Notes under the pieces: generated by a model
Told to the model about the DNA's origin: nothing
The model's database searches: none
Seen by the model: only the letters and a program-made list of their open reading frames with translations
Program-made: the position numbers and the translations under genes
Source: Siniperca chuatsi
Lineage: Eukaryota > Chordata > Actinopteri > Centrarchiformes > Sinipercidae
Direction of reading: 5' to 3'
Assembly: GCF_020085105.1 (NCBI RefSeq)
Contig: NC_058043.1
Location: forward strand, 20,108,667 to 20,172,666
DNA: 64,000 nucleotides
Shown here: positions 43,301 to 55,600 of the stretch, in pieces
Numbering within the stretch: position 1 is the stretch's first letter
Layout: every line of letters starts with the position of its first letter

Positions 43301-43567
43301 GGTTAGGAACTCCTGGTTGATGGCTTCAGCCAGGGTGAAGTCCACCTTGTCGTAGGTGAGGCGAGTGGGCTGGGTGCTAGAGCGGGATCGCTGTTGGTGG
43401 TAGGTGGTGGAGCGGGATGCCACCGCGGGTGACATTGAACGCATATAGCGCCCCCCAGAAATGGGCATACGGGAGGACACAGGGGAGTAAGAGGACATGG
43501 AGATGGGGTGTGGGCTTCCAAAGGTGCGCCTGTAGGAAGTGGAGGTATGCATTGAAGAGTGGCTCAT
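37333..43567 (-). CDS. prph: peripherin/plasticin, type III neuronal intermediate filament, complete, 9 exons
   Basis: Coding exons (minus): 43567-43020, 41184-41124, 40494-40399, 39667-39503, 39371-39246, 39142-38922, 38583-38531, 37646-37573 and 37422-37333, joining in frame to 477 aa. This is a cytoplasmic filament subunit of neurons. Seen: a Ser/Arg/Tyr-rich head (1-92) with SYRRTFGSP; coil 1A with [19 protein letters not shown] (101-119); coil 1B/2 across exons 1-6 (the [20 protein letters not shown] block is exon 3); the rod-end motif [13 protein letters not shown] (about 392-404); then a tail with [15 protein letters not shown] and an acidic [10 protein letters not shown] end. The exon layout is that of type III filaments. 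The head and the VVIKTVETR tail favour peripherin (fish plasticin) over vimentin or desmin. The start at 43567 is chosen over an upstream in-frame ATG at 43648 because the TATA box at 43670 would place the cap site near or below that ATG. Confidence 0.9.
39800..40110 (+). mobile_element. L2-like LINE fragment (reverse-transcriptase motif) in prph intron 3
   Basis: From 39829 the frame reads [13 protein letters not shown], the reverse-transcriptase block B. About 35 bp later, TTCAACGTCTATGCAAATTACAC (39908-39930) is the decayed DNA of the YADDTQ catalytic block, now out of frame. It runs opposite in sense to prph. The spacing and wording fit L2/Maui-type fish LINEs. Confidence 0.7.
42946..42978. 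repeat. (ATCT)n microsatellite in prph intron 1
   Basis: Seven to eight CTAT/ATCT units with one CTCT interruption, just before the exon 1 donor of prph. Confidence 0.85.
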
Positions 43568-43669
43568 GGTTGGTCTTATTCTGTTCTCTGTCGCTGTGGA
43601 AAGATAGAGAGCTGGATGCTTGGAGATGCTCGTGAGGCAACAGGACATCAGACTGAAGAGTGCTGGGGG

Positions 43670-43677
43670 TTTTTATA
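43670..43677 (-). promoter_or_regulatory. prph: TATA box of prph
   Basis: TATAAAAA on the minus strand, about 103 bp upstream of the chosen start codon. It predicts a cap site near 43640 and a 5' UTR of about 70 nt. Confidence 0.65.
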
Positions 43678-44841
43678 CACACAAGCTGGCTATCCCGTCA
43701 TCCTCAAGCCTCCCCCTCCCTCATTCCTCCTCACCCCACCCACATGAACCCTTCCTTACTCCATCACTCATCAAAATACAAGCTTTGGCCACTCCCTACC
43801 CTTCAGGGATAGACCCTGCCTCTCTCTGTGCTTTCACTGGCGCTCTGTCTTACTCTCTGTCTCCACAGTTCCACCCTTTTAACTAGAGCACTTGGCAGGA
43901 AGCCAGACTGGCCTCCACATTACTGCTTTGATTACTAAGATGTCTGCTCATGCCCACCCCTCTGCGCCCTGATTCATGCCCTCATTGACACTTTACATTG
44001 GTTCTTAGTCAGTCAGTTTCAGTTGTTGTTTCTCCATATGATTCTACATATATGATTTCACTCTTACTTGCACATGTAATGTTCTTAACTTTTCTATCAA
44101 ATGTGAATCTCAAGGATTCTGTTACCTGGTTCCCAATAAGAAACTGTGAAATTGTGGCCTAAATTGAATCACAAGGATACATTGATTAGATTCTTTTTTC
44201 CCCCTCCATCTGTCTGCCGCCCCCCCCGTCTGTCTCTCCTTTTACAGTAATGGAATACTTTATTGATATTCTGGGCGTCGGGGGCAGAGCCATGACTCTG
44301 CAGTTATTCTATCCTTTTGAAACACACTAGATCTAGTAATCCCTGTTGTCAAATAACTGTATTTCTGGTATTTTGACAAAGTGGTGACAGTTGTTCTAGC
44401 ACAAATGATTAATGATTTAAGTAGACATTATCAATATGAGTATAATATGACTTTGAAAGCAATGATTTTCTTTTAGCTAGTCAGTATTCGCAATATCAAA
44501 CTTTATAGCACCTTGAACACAGAAAAGAATGTATTTTGATCTTGACATATGGTGTTATAATTTATCTCTCATATGAGACTTTTTTCAGACATCAGTTGAA
44601 ATTGCTTCAGCCATGGACAAATAAGACTGCTATAAAACCATCAATATTGTATTAGGTAGTTTCTTTCTCTGTAGAGATGTATGAATCCTATTTACATGGC
44701 TAATAAACAACGAAGTGCAAGGACTAGACGCTTTACTGTAAAGTTATGATATACAGTAATACAGTTTTACATTAAGCCATAACTCAAAATGACATGGCAA
44801 GCATGCAGCAAGATTCTGTGAGGTTTCAAATCTTTCTGCAG

Positions 44842-44843
<2 letters not shown>

Positions 44844-44922
<79 letters not shown>
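44844..44922. repeat. (GT)n microsatellite upstream of prph
   Basis: A GT run of about 79 bp, roughly 1.2 kb upstream of the prph promoter. Confidence 0.95.
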
Positions 44923-44924
<2 letters not shown>

Positions 44925-45444
44925 GGTCTGTAGTCATTTTAATTGAGGTCTGCCTGCAGACAGGCTACTAATCTCATATAAAGTTGACGTAATTCTGAGC
45001 ATGCTCTGTGGTGACTGGGTGTGGCACTTTCTTCCCTTTGTGCCCCCCCGTGATGCTTGGTACCTTTAATACTGTCCACTTATGCTCTCTCATATATAAT
45101 ATAATACACAACCAAATATAACATATTGTGTCATATATGTTTGTCTTTAAAACACATACACACTGTTCAGCAACCTTTAATTTAACCTGTACTCAGCACT
45201 TTGTCTGATTAACTTTGGGTTTCCTCTTCCTAATGGAGCATCTGGAGCATACTGTAGTAAGTATCGTTATCACCTTTTCTGTCTGTCATTCACAAACACT
45301 CACTGATTTTCCTCCTTGTAGGTCTGCATGGCTGCTACTGCCAAGGCCTGGCTTTCTGCGTAATAAATGGCCCATGTTAGTCTTGGCTCTATAATCTAAT
45401 CAGCCTGCTTTATGGTCAGTAACTCTTTCCTCTCCCTCCCTCCC

Positions 45445-45484
45445 CCCTCTGTCTCACCCTCTGTCTCACCCTCTGTCTCACCCT
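45445..45484. repeat. 13-bp tandem repeat, three copies
   Basis: CCCTCTGTCTCAC is repeated three times in a pyrimidine-rich tract. Confidence 0.8.
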
Positions 45485-48400
45485 GCTCAGAGCACATTTC
45501 ACTTTCTATTCTTTCACCAGATCCTGCTCCAATTTTCCCATATGTCAAGGTTTTTTATCAGTGTAAAGACTAAATCTGCATTTCTACACTTTAATTAACA
45601 ACATGTATGTCAGGCACAGACACACACTCACACTTGCAACAAACATGCAGCTCAATAATTTTTAACTGGACTGTATAAGTAATGCTAACCATCAGCCAGA
45701 TGTTACCATTAGGGATTGATCCTTCTGGTTCTCTGAGAATTCCCGAAGGAGCCATAAATTCAATAATGCTTCTTCAACAGCATCAGGCTAAAATATCTGT
45801 TCCCATTTCCGCATATTGAACTCACAGTATGTGTGTCATGTTTCAAATCGAAAGAGGCGTTTTGATATCTCAGTCATATGTGATAATAGAGAACAAACAT
45901 TGTGTTGGAATTCAATTTTGGGGGGGTGGGATTTATCCCATTTTCATGTATAATGTTCATGTTTTGGTTGTGGTCTCTGATAAGAAATCTAATCAAACTT
46001 GTGTGTCCTAAACAGCAATCAGCAGTGACAACAGCACAGAGCATTGCTGCATAGAAAAATTAGCTTAAAGCAACATTTACAGATGCATCTGAAGTCAACA
46101 TTTTTCAAATTCTCACAATCTACAATATCTGCGCATGTCAGCTATGGTATGTTTAAGGTTACGGAAAGATGGTGGTTATTGCAAATGAACTATGGTTACA
46201 GTGGGGTTATGAATGCACTTGGACTGAGTATTCAGTCGAGAATTCAAACAGTTGCATATTGCAGCTTTACTATAAACAGCAAAACAGTGTAAATATTTAT
46301 TACTGCATTTGTAAAGGCTTTCCATCAACATACTTTGAAAACTCCTGTAGTAAAACAACTGATTAATGTAATAATGTTTCACATGCTAGATTTATTTTTT
46401 GTACTTGATGGAGAAGAAAGAAACTAATTGATGAATGTTTCAAATCAATTTGATTGACACTTTACTTGACAACATTTTAAGATGGTAAAATCAATATGTG
46501 TAGAATTTAGTTGGGGTTAAGGCTGAGGTATGCTTGAAACAAAGAAATTTGTGCGATGTGTCATCCAACCACGTAGGAAGTGTTATGGCAAAAGTGTTAT
46601 AGCTGTTCCGAAGGCTCACTTGAAGGCAGGGTGAAAAGCCGGCTGACATAGAGAGGGGGGAGGTGCGATAATCATACATATGGGGATAGTGGTGCATGCT
46701 TTCAGACAGTTTCTCCTTGAAGGTAGTAGTTGTGTGAAGAATGAAACAAGAGCCCAAGAGAGACGTTCAAACCCTGCTTACATCCCCCCCAATTCCAACA
46801 TCAGAAAGATGTCGGGGGACAGGGTTTCAGACGGACACTTCATTTGAAGCATACTGATGCCTTTAGTGGTGAGCATAGCTGTCTGCCACAGTGTCTTTTT
46901 TGATACTATCACAGCGGGGACACCAAAGTTGGAAATTCTACATATAGTCATTTTAATTTAAGGTACAGAATAACTTGATACATGTGACAAATGTTATTAC
47001 CAATGTAAAATATAGAAGAAAATTTTCAATCAGAACAATGTGTTCTGACGGTTCTGACAAGAGGTGACGGCATGAACTGGTTAATATATTGTACATGCTG
47101 ATTGTGGGCTGCAGTGGGACTTATCGCTACATCCTTGACTGTGGTAGGTTTTCAGCAGTGTGGAGTCGTTCAAATTAATCAGAGCTGTGTAGCTGCTTGA
47201 GTGGTGTCACTGCACTAACTCATCTCCAGGTTTGTATTGTAAAAGTCTGGCCTGGTTATCTGGAAAAGAGAAGCCAATTCCTGGAGCTTGGTGACAGTTC
47301 AAACAGCTTGACTGAGACAAGTGGTGAGGATGCTGTGACCTGTTAAAAGCTGTAGGCCTGGTAAGATCCAGGAGGGCTGTCAGGTCCAAGATAGAAATCA
47401 TCTATGAAAAATGATGGCCTTCCAGCAGAGCTGTGGGGTTTTGTCTTGGCTGAAGTGCACGTCCGGAGGGAACGGAGATGGTTGAACAACACATGGAACA
47501 TGTGACCGAGAGACATGGTAACGGTCGTGGATGATTAATGGCTGTGTTTGGTAATTACTGTAATGGAGCACTGCAGTGTTACACAAGTCTATTGGAAGGA
47601 TATTCGTTTGGAATAGGTATGTATGTAAAGACAGAGACAAAGAAAGGACATTATGGAGCAGTGCATGCATGAGTGAAACCCCACCAATACAAATTGCCTC
47701 CTGAAATCCCAAAACGTTTTGTTGAGAAAGGTGCACAGTAGGTTTTTATCTCATATTTTACTGCCCAAAGACTTATATGACTCCCCACTCTAGTGCAATA
47801 ATACAATAGACTGAATTTTAAAATCAGTAAAAAGACATAATGCAATAGCCTTCACAAAAACAGAAAGATTTTCACTTTGAACTTCACTTTGATTCATAAA
47901 TGCAAATCATGTAATCAAGAGCCATCTTTTCTATTACCTCCCTATCACTCCACATCTTTGTTTCCGCTGTGTAGGCCGGGCCATAGCTTCTTCCAATAAA
48001 GATTTTGCTGCAGTGACGTCAGCCCTTTTTTCCTGCACTGCATTTGATATACATGTTACTATCAGCTGCTCTTTGTCAGCTCAATGCATTAAGGTAGCCT
48101 GCAACATCTTAATAAATCATTTTAATTGAGCAGAGAGCAGAACGTGATGGTAGTATATTTTTAGCACACACAGCTGCAGTGTTCCTATGACCACCACACC
48201 ACTTTCTGACAACGTCTAGCGTCTGAAATGTTCTTGATATGACTGTACGTATTTTATAAAGTATTTATATTATAAAGTGGATTTCTGCAGTCCAAACAAG
48301 GCATCTTTCATTGGTTTTAGAATATTCTACTTTATATTATGCGTAGAACAGATTTTTTTAGTGTTATGTGTTGGTGTTGTTGTCTAAATGTTCCCTCTCT

Positions 48401-48611
48401 ACTAACTAATCTAATCTGTGGCTCAATATAAATTCCCATTTCATTATTCTACGTATTTATGCTTTTCTTTGACAGCCATAATCAAGCAGTTACAAGCTGA
48501 TGAGATCTTTCTAAAAATACAATAGTTATACGTAAAGTTGTTGTAGTAGATTAGTCCTGGTGGGTATCTTTAAGGTTTAACTGGTATAGTTACACCGATC
48601 ATTAATTTATT

Positions 48612-48860
48612 TTTTGGCCACTTGGGGGCAGCGCAAGAACATATCACCTTATAAAGTTAATATGGCAAACATGTCAGCAAACAGTGGCCTAATTACACAT
48701 CCAGCAGATAGGGAGAAACAATTAGCATTCATTAGGAGTTGTATTTCTGGCCACCTGATGAATGTAAATCCAATAGACACTTGTCACAATGAGCTGAAAA
48801 ACACTAAAACACTGATGGGAACTGCAGTGTTGGGTGATAATTCTTATCACTACTAGCAAC
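48612..48860 (+). repeat. dispersed fish repeat, copy 2 (TTGGCCACTnGGGG family)
   Basis: It carries TTGGCCACTTGGGGGCAG, GTCAGCAAACAGTGG, TACACATCCAGCAGA and CAATGAGCTGAAA in the same order as copy 1. The small open frame inside is part of the repeat, not a gene. Confidence 0.7.
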
Positions 48861-49432
48861 TCCTTTCTTATTACACATAGTCTATTGTTAATATACAATT
48901 ATTGATTAGAGCTTTAAAAACAAAAAAGATTCAATAAAATAATGATAAAATACTGTATATAAATATAAATCAAACGTACTGGTGAATTGATTCATCAATT
49001 TCTTATTGTTCCTGCTATAGTGATGTATTGACCTTATGATTTAATAAATTTACCAAATGTTGCTGTTGATGATCAGATTGAAAATGATTGCCACTTTCAT
49101 CTGCTCTTTAAATGCTCGGGACATAAAATCACATTATTATCACATGCAAATGAATAGGAAATAAATGGGGGAAAGCAAACACTAGTGGTGATAAAGTTTC
49201 GTTTTATTAATTTCAGGGTAGCAAACATAATAACGTTCTGTGATGTGATGTAAGTTATTTAAAATACATTGTAAGGAAATTGAACTGAAGTTTTAACATT
49301 GATTTTCCAATTGGTTTAGTATAAGTAGGCCACAAGTAAGAGACTAAGTTATGGCTTCTATAAACTACCAATTAATAAAAAATACTGTAGGTCAAAATAA
49401 ATATGACTTTCCTCTACAAATGTTTCAACATT

Positions 49433-49438
49433 TTTATT
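49433..49438 (-). terminator. candidate poly(A) signal of pmel
   Basis: AATAAA on minus, about 200 bp after the pmel stop. A second TTTATT lies about 12 bp further along the plus strand. Confidence 0.35.
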
Positions 49439-49635
49439 ACGTTCTTTTATTACACAGGCCTTTCTATTTCTGAACATGTTGTTGTACACGGGGCTGGTTC
49501 ACTTAACTCGTTTCACTTAATACTGGTTTACATTGACTGAGAGTTACAATATTACTACAGTTAGAGTAATATGTGTATAAGGCCAATATTTTAGCAGCTA
49601 TTGTAGATGTTGAGTGCATGAGCTGATGATGATAT

Positions 49636-52600
49636 TCACACAATCCTCCCCTGAAGCAGTGGACGACTCTCTCCTGGTGACTGTCGGCTTAACAAGTTCC
49701 ACAACAACAAAGGCACTGATGTTACCGCCGAGCTGCCTCCATTATTGTCAACACTGTCTTCTCTTAGTGGCTGGTACTGCTTGAACCGCCTGTTTAGAAA
49801 CATGAAAGAGGTGAGACAGGTAATGACAAAGTGACTTAAACTGAAAATATGGTTTTCCCCTGTTAAACATATAAGTTTATATGGCATGAAATAAAGGCTA
49901 AAATGCCTGTCAACAACAAACAAAATCATAAAAAAAGTAAACAAGGAATGAAAACTGTAAACAAGACGGTAGATGTTCTTGTAATTTAATCAGTAGAGCT
50001 GATATTAATGTGTAAAAGGGTTGTTTTTGCTTTCCCATTTTGTCTTTGTCTTTTCGATTCTTGCACAATCACTCTCAGTTAAATTATTTTTTCTCTGCAG
50101 TGCTATTTTTTGTCAAGACCAAAAGTAATACAAGGTAGTACTTTTATTCAGTGCTTATTAGTAAATGTTAGCATGCTAACACACGAAACTAAGATGGTGA
50201 ACATGGTAAATTTTACCTGCTAAACATCAGCATGTTAACAGTGTCATTGTGAGCATGTTAGCATGCTGATATTAGCTCCAAGCCTGTGGACAGGAAGCTG
50301 TTCGTTTGGGCGTTCCACAGGGATCAGTACCCAGACCCTTACTCTTCCTAATACTGTATATGTAGATTTTGATGCTGAGGATAAGAGTAACAGCAACATG
50401 TTTTACACAATGAAACCAGGATAAACAATTTATCATAATTACAGTACCTTTGACTGGAACTTGTTTATTCATTTATTGGTTTTGTTCATCATAATTTTAA
50501 GGTTTTATTTTTCTAATTTGTCAGTAATTTTGGCCCCAAATTAAATTTGGTTAATAAATTAGGGACTCACCTGTACATCAAACCAATACAACAGACAACA
50601 CAGGCAAGAACTATAACACCAAGGACTGTGGCTGCAGTTCCAGCTGGGGAACCACTGGAGGCTGAAATTGAAGCACATTATACAAATGAGAGAATTATCT
50701 ATAGATAAAGTACTTTAGTGGCTATTAATAAATTTTTCTTCCACCCACCTACTGTTACACTGACTCTGGCACTTGCCACAGCAAGACTGACATCATTGGT
50801 CAAGGAGACATTGATGCAAAATACTCCAGAGTCATTGAAGAACTGACGAAGGATCATTTGACAGTCTGGAGAGGGTGAGGCTGCATTACAGATTGTTTGC
50901 ACTGGTGTGATACAGTCAGCATCAGAAATGACTGTGCAGACCTCACTTGGCAGACTGAAGGAAGGATAGTGAAGATGCAGAGACATAGTTACAAATAGAA
51001 CAATCATAAGTAGATATGTTGATTGTTGTATTAGTTATAAACAACATCAAGCAAAGCCAAATGAATCAATAGACTTCTAATGTTAAGCTGAACAGTAAGT
51101 GAACGTCTTGACCCTGTCTGCATGCTCTATATATTGAGATGGAGCCAATTTATTCACATTTTGGAGACTGTTACCATGCAGGTGTTCCCAATAAATTGGC
51201 CACGACATTTATATGATTACAGTACTGTTTTTTTAACATGTGCACCACGTTGTTAGACAAGCTAGCATTAAGTTATGACCCATCTTAGGACACCAGAGAT
51301 GGCAACTTTGTGTTTTGAACAGGTGAAATCGTTAGAGGGTTACATCAGTTTTTGTATCTTGGTTTTATGAATCTGTTTTTGTGTCAGTAGGTTGAATATT
51401 GAAGAAGCCTATAAACCTGGTTCATAACAGATCAACAATGGTTTTAGACCAGTAGTTTTGACTTTTAGAAATGTTTTAATTTCTCAGATGGTTACATTGC
51501 AGCCTCACAGAATTTTTTACAACATGAATGAGGACGATATGTCTAGATTGAACTAAATTAACAACCATGGCAACAACTTTCAACTAGCTTGTGTAATTGA
51601 TGAATGTCACTGCTCACCTTCCCTGACAGGTAATGGTGACGTCCACAGCATTCTGATCCAACTCAGTCGCCACTGACACAACGTTGGACACCTGTACAAT
51701 CTCTACACTTTCAATACCCTCTGCAGGGTCGAAAGAGGTAAGAAGAGAGATTTTAACACTATTAAATCACACTATTTCTATTAAAGCATAATATTATCCG
51801 TTGAGGTTTAAATTACCATAATTACAAAAACTGTATTGACTTACGAACAACATCTACAGTGGTGGCGAGGGAGCCATAACGGTAGACCATACAGTCAGCT
51901 GTCACCTCTGGTGCTTGTCTTTTAGCCACAACGAGGGCAACCTGTGCTGGATCTGCTTCCACCTCTGCTTGAACTTCACCTTCAGCTGGAACAGCGTCTT
52001 CATCACCCACTGGTTGCTCTAGAAAAATAAGAGATATTTTCTCATAGTACTTCAGAGCCATCTTTCTATTTTGTGTATACTTATTTTACTGTACAGTAAG
52101 TACTCACCTGCAGCAGCCACAGTAGCTGCAACTTCATTTTCAGTTTCAGCCTGTACTTCAGCCTCTGTATCACCTGCAGCATCAGCTGGTGCTGCCTCTT
52201 CTACAGTGATCTCAGTGGCAGCAGGGGCTACAACGTTATCAGCAGGGGCTTCTGTTACAGCTTGGACAACCTCTGCGGCAGCATCAACAGCAGCAGCAAC
52301 AGCTCCAGCATCAGCATCAGCAGCCACAACGTCAGCTTCTTGCTCTACAGCTACTTCTGCTAGAGGAGCAACAGTGACAGTGTCAGCGACCTCAACTGCA
52401 GCTTCTTCTCCTTCTGCAACAGGAGCGACTGAAGCAGCAGCGTCAATCACAGGCACATTTTCTTCAGCTGCATCTGTAACCACTGCGGTTTCATCTGCAG
52501 CAGCTGTATCAGCATCTGCTGGCTCTTCGGCTGCAGGTGTGACAGAGGCAGCAGCGGCCACCTCACCTGCTGCTGCTGCATCTGTGTCCTCGGCAGCAGG

Positions 52601-55600
52601 GGCAGCAGTGTTGGCGGGATCTTGTTCCTCTGGAACAACAGCTGCATCAACTCCTGCAGGTGCTACTGAGGCAACCTCCACTGCCTCTGTGTCTGCAGCA
52701 ACGACTGCTTCCCCATCTTCTGTGTTTGTGGCTGCTTCAGCTGGCTGCACAGAAGCAGCGAGCAGAGTGGCGTCAGAAGCAGGAACGTCCAGAGCAATTG
52801 CATCTCCTCCCTCGGCCGGTGCTGCTGGGTCAGCTGCAGGGGTGGAGGCCATTACAACTACTGCTGGTGCAGCAGAGGCATCAATAGGAACAACTGGAAG
52901 AAAGGTTTAGGGTTTGGACAACAACTGAGCAAAACTTAGTTCAGACATCTTATAGGACAGTATATATGTATAAAAGATATAAAGAGAATGATTAGTTTAA
53001 AATCTCACTAGCAGTGGGGTTTCCACAGCCGTTGGGGATGCTTGCCATGAGGACCACCTGAGGTTTGAAGGTCCCGACGGCGAGATATGTGTGTGTGACA
53101 GTGAGGTCTCTGGAGATCAGAGTACCAGTGCTGTCACCAAAGTCCCAGCTGAAGCTGATGTCGGCGCTGTTGAGATAATGGCTGGGATCATGGAGCTTGA
53201 CACTAAAAGCAATGGCTCGGTTCTGGATGAAGTTCTGGTCGTCCTGGTTTACATCATTTACTTGAGCGAGTGATATGGTGAAGGGAATCTGGTCTAATGA
53301 CGGAGCAAAAGATATAGCGCTATTATGATGAGGGTTGTTAAAGAAATACAAATATTGTAGAAAAATTGTCCTCGAGTTAGGTTAGAAAATGTTTGATAGG
53401 TCACCTGTGATGGTGAAGACTGTGGAGGCATAGCCGAGAGGGATGAACTTGTCTTTGCCGCGGCAGTGATAGATGACAACCTCCATGTTGTAGGAGCCCA
53501 GGGGGACGTTGTCTGTACCAATAGAGAGGGAGGAGGACGGTCCATCTGCCACCTGCCAGTAACGCCCTTGAATAGAGCAACATTGTGATTATTTAGAGTG
53601 GTCTGGTAATCACAGCAAAATTAGTTGAATTCACACATTTTGGAAACACTCCAGGTGTCACTTTCATCATATAACACATCGGATGCTATTGTAATATTGA
53701 TAAAGTAGCAAAAAAAAAGAGGCCTGTGTTTTTATTTTTTGTGGAAGACAAACAGCAACAGAATAAAGTGTACTTTATTTTCTGAATTGAGTTTTGGTTT
53801 TCTGCTTTTGTTACAACAGCATGTTCATTTGAATAGTGTTATACTTCATGACTTGTTTACCAAAACAGGTAAGCCTGATTAACTAAAAAAAAAAGGGTAA
53901 ACTGAGGCAATTGTGCTAATATAACTTCTTACAGAGCGCCACTAATTTAAACCACATTATACTAATTATTCACAGCATAAGTTAACTAAAAGATCATTTT
54001 TCTTGAGTCAACAGCACAATTTAAATCCAACATGTATTTCCTGTTAGTGTGTGTCTTCAGATGTAAAAGGTGATGATAATTTTTTTTCATGACAAATATA
54101 AAATGTAGGAGCTGATCACAGGTCATGTTTAGCACAGACACGTTGTTTACTAAAAAGGCTTTGTTTGTGATAAGACCTGGGGCAAATGTTAAACTTTAAT
54201 TTCAGTGGCTGGTGGAGAAACTTCCCCTTTATTCTTTTACAGCCTTTTTATGGTCTGTTCTTTGTCTCTATGGAGATTTTACATGTGAATGTAATGTAGT
54301 CATAGCTGCGCTTGGTGTCTCATCATTGAGTGTTTTCTGTAACAATGTAACTGTGAGTTGTTTTGTGCTCACAAGGAATTACCTCAACTGAAGTGCAGCA
54401 TTAATTACAGCTGATGAGCAGCCTAGACTAATTATTATTAAATTAAATATCTTTACCCCATGTCTTCCACACAAACACATAGTGAGGTTTCTTGTTCTGG
54501 CTCCTGGTGAACTGCGTGCCGTCAGGGAAAACTCCGGTCTGCTCGGTGCCCTGGTCAGGATACACAGCCTGACCCTCCTGATACCGTTGTCCTGAAAAAG
54601 ACAGCAGCCATAGATCAATAATAACAGATGTGATAATTTAAACTAAAACACTGCATATCAATATGAGGCAACACAAGTGAAATCAAATAAGAGTCTTTTG
54701 TCCTATCATAATGAAACTACTACAATTTCAAAATCACATTGGTTCATTGATTATACCCTAATAAATTGTCAGTGGTTTAACTGGTAATTAATAGAAGAAT
54801 TTGTCCTTTTTCATAATTATCTATAAATTATTTAATGAAAACTTCTTTAGGAAACACTATGTCAGAAAATGTTCATCCAGAAAATGAAGATAATTTTGTA
54901 GTCACATCTGTGATAAAAATGATCAGCTATCCATCCATAGCTGCTTGTTACTGCTTGTGGTTTTGAGCATGAATGAAAATAGCAAAAATGATGACATCAC
55001 AATAGGCTGCATAGTAACCTACAGTACCTGCCCTCCACAGAGTCTGTTGCTATTACTGGAAAGGTTGTCTTACCGTTGATGGTGCAGTTTTGCGCCCAGA
55101 CCACCTGCCCATCAGAGAGCGCTGTCTGGTTTGGTGGGAAATTAAGATTAATAGAGAAGGTTGCTCTTGCTCCAGTAAGAGTAGGTGCATCATTTTTCAG
55201 ATCAAAAGTTACTTCACCACCTGGAAAGAAGATTACACACGAATTTAACATCTTTAGATTGACTGGAAGAGAGATTTTTTTTTTTGGGTAACACTTTTGT
55301 TTTGGGGCATAGAGGAATGAGCCTCACCAATCCAACAGTTCCTGAATCTTGGGTCTCCATCTTTCCACACCGGATACATCCGTGAGTTCCATGAGCGGTA
55401 ACGTGTGAACTGACTTCTCGGCTCTGGAAGAAATATTACAAACTCTTCAGTAAAAGAAGCCACATCATGCAAATCGTGTTATTCTCACAAGTATCATCAA
55501 CAACCAACACAATCGATGAGAGTTTCCAGTGAAGCAAAACGTGGTGAGATGATTAGAAAGCTATTTTTTCTTTACAACCAATTCCTTAGCTGCAAAAATA

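Larger units (their letters stand above)
43900..49420. other. intergenic DNA between prph promoter and pmel 3' end
   Basis: 5.5 kb with a GT microsatellite, a 13-bp tandem repeat and one dispersed repeat copy (48612). No conserved exon was seen. Regulatory DNA of prph is likely here, but no site can be named with confidence. Confidence 0.5.

Noticed and set aside
43646-43648. Upstream in-frame ATG of prph (adds MSCCLTSI...)
   Set aside because: It is only about 25 bp below the TATA box, so it is probably at or before the cap site; the family start MSHSS at 43567 fits better.
52071-52910. 279-codon plus-strand open frame opposite pmel exon 7
   Set aside because: It is a mirror of the GC-biased Ala/Glu-rich pmel exon, with Ala/Ser/Thr-only composition and no splice or domain support.
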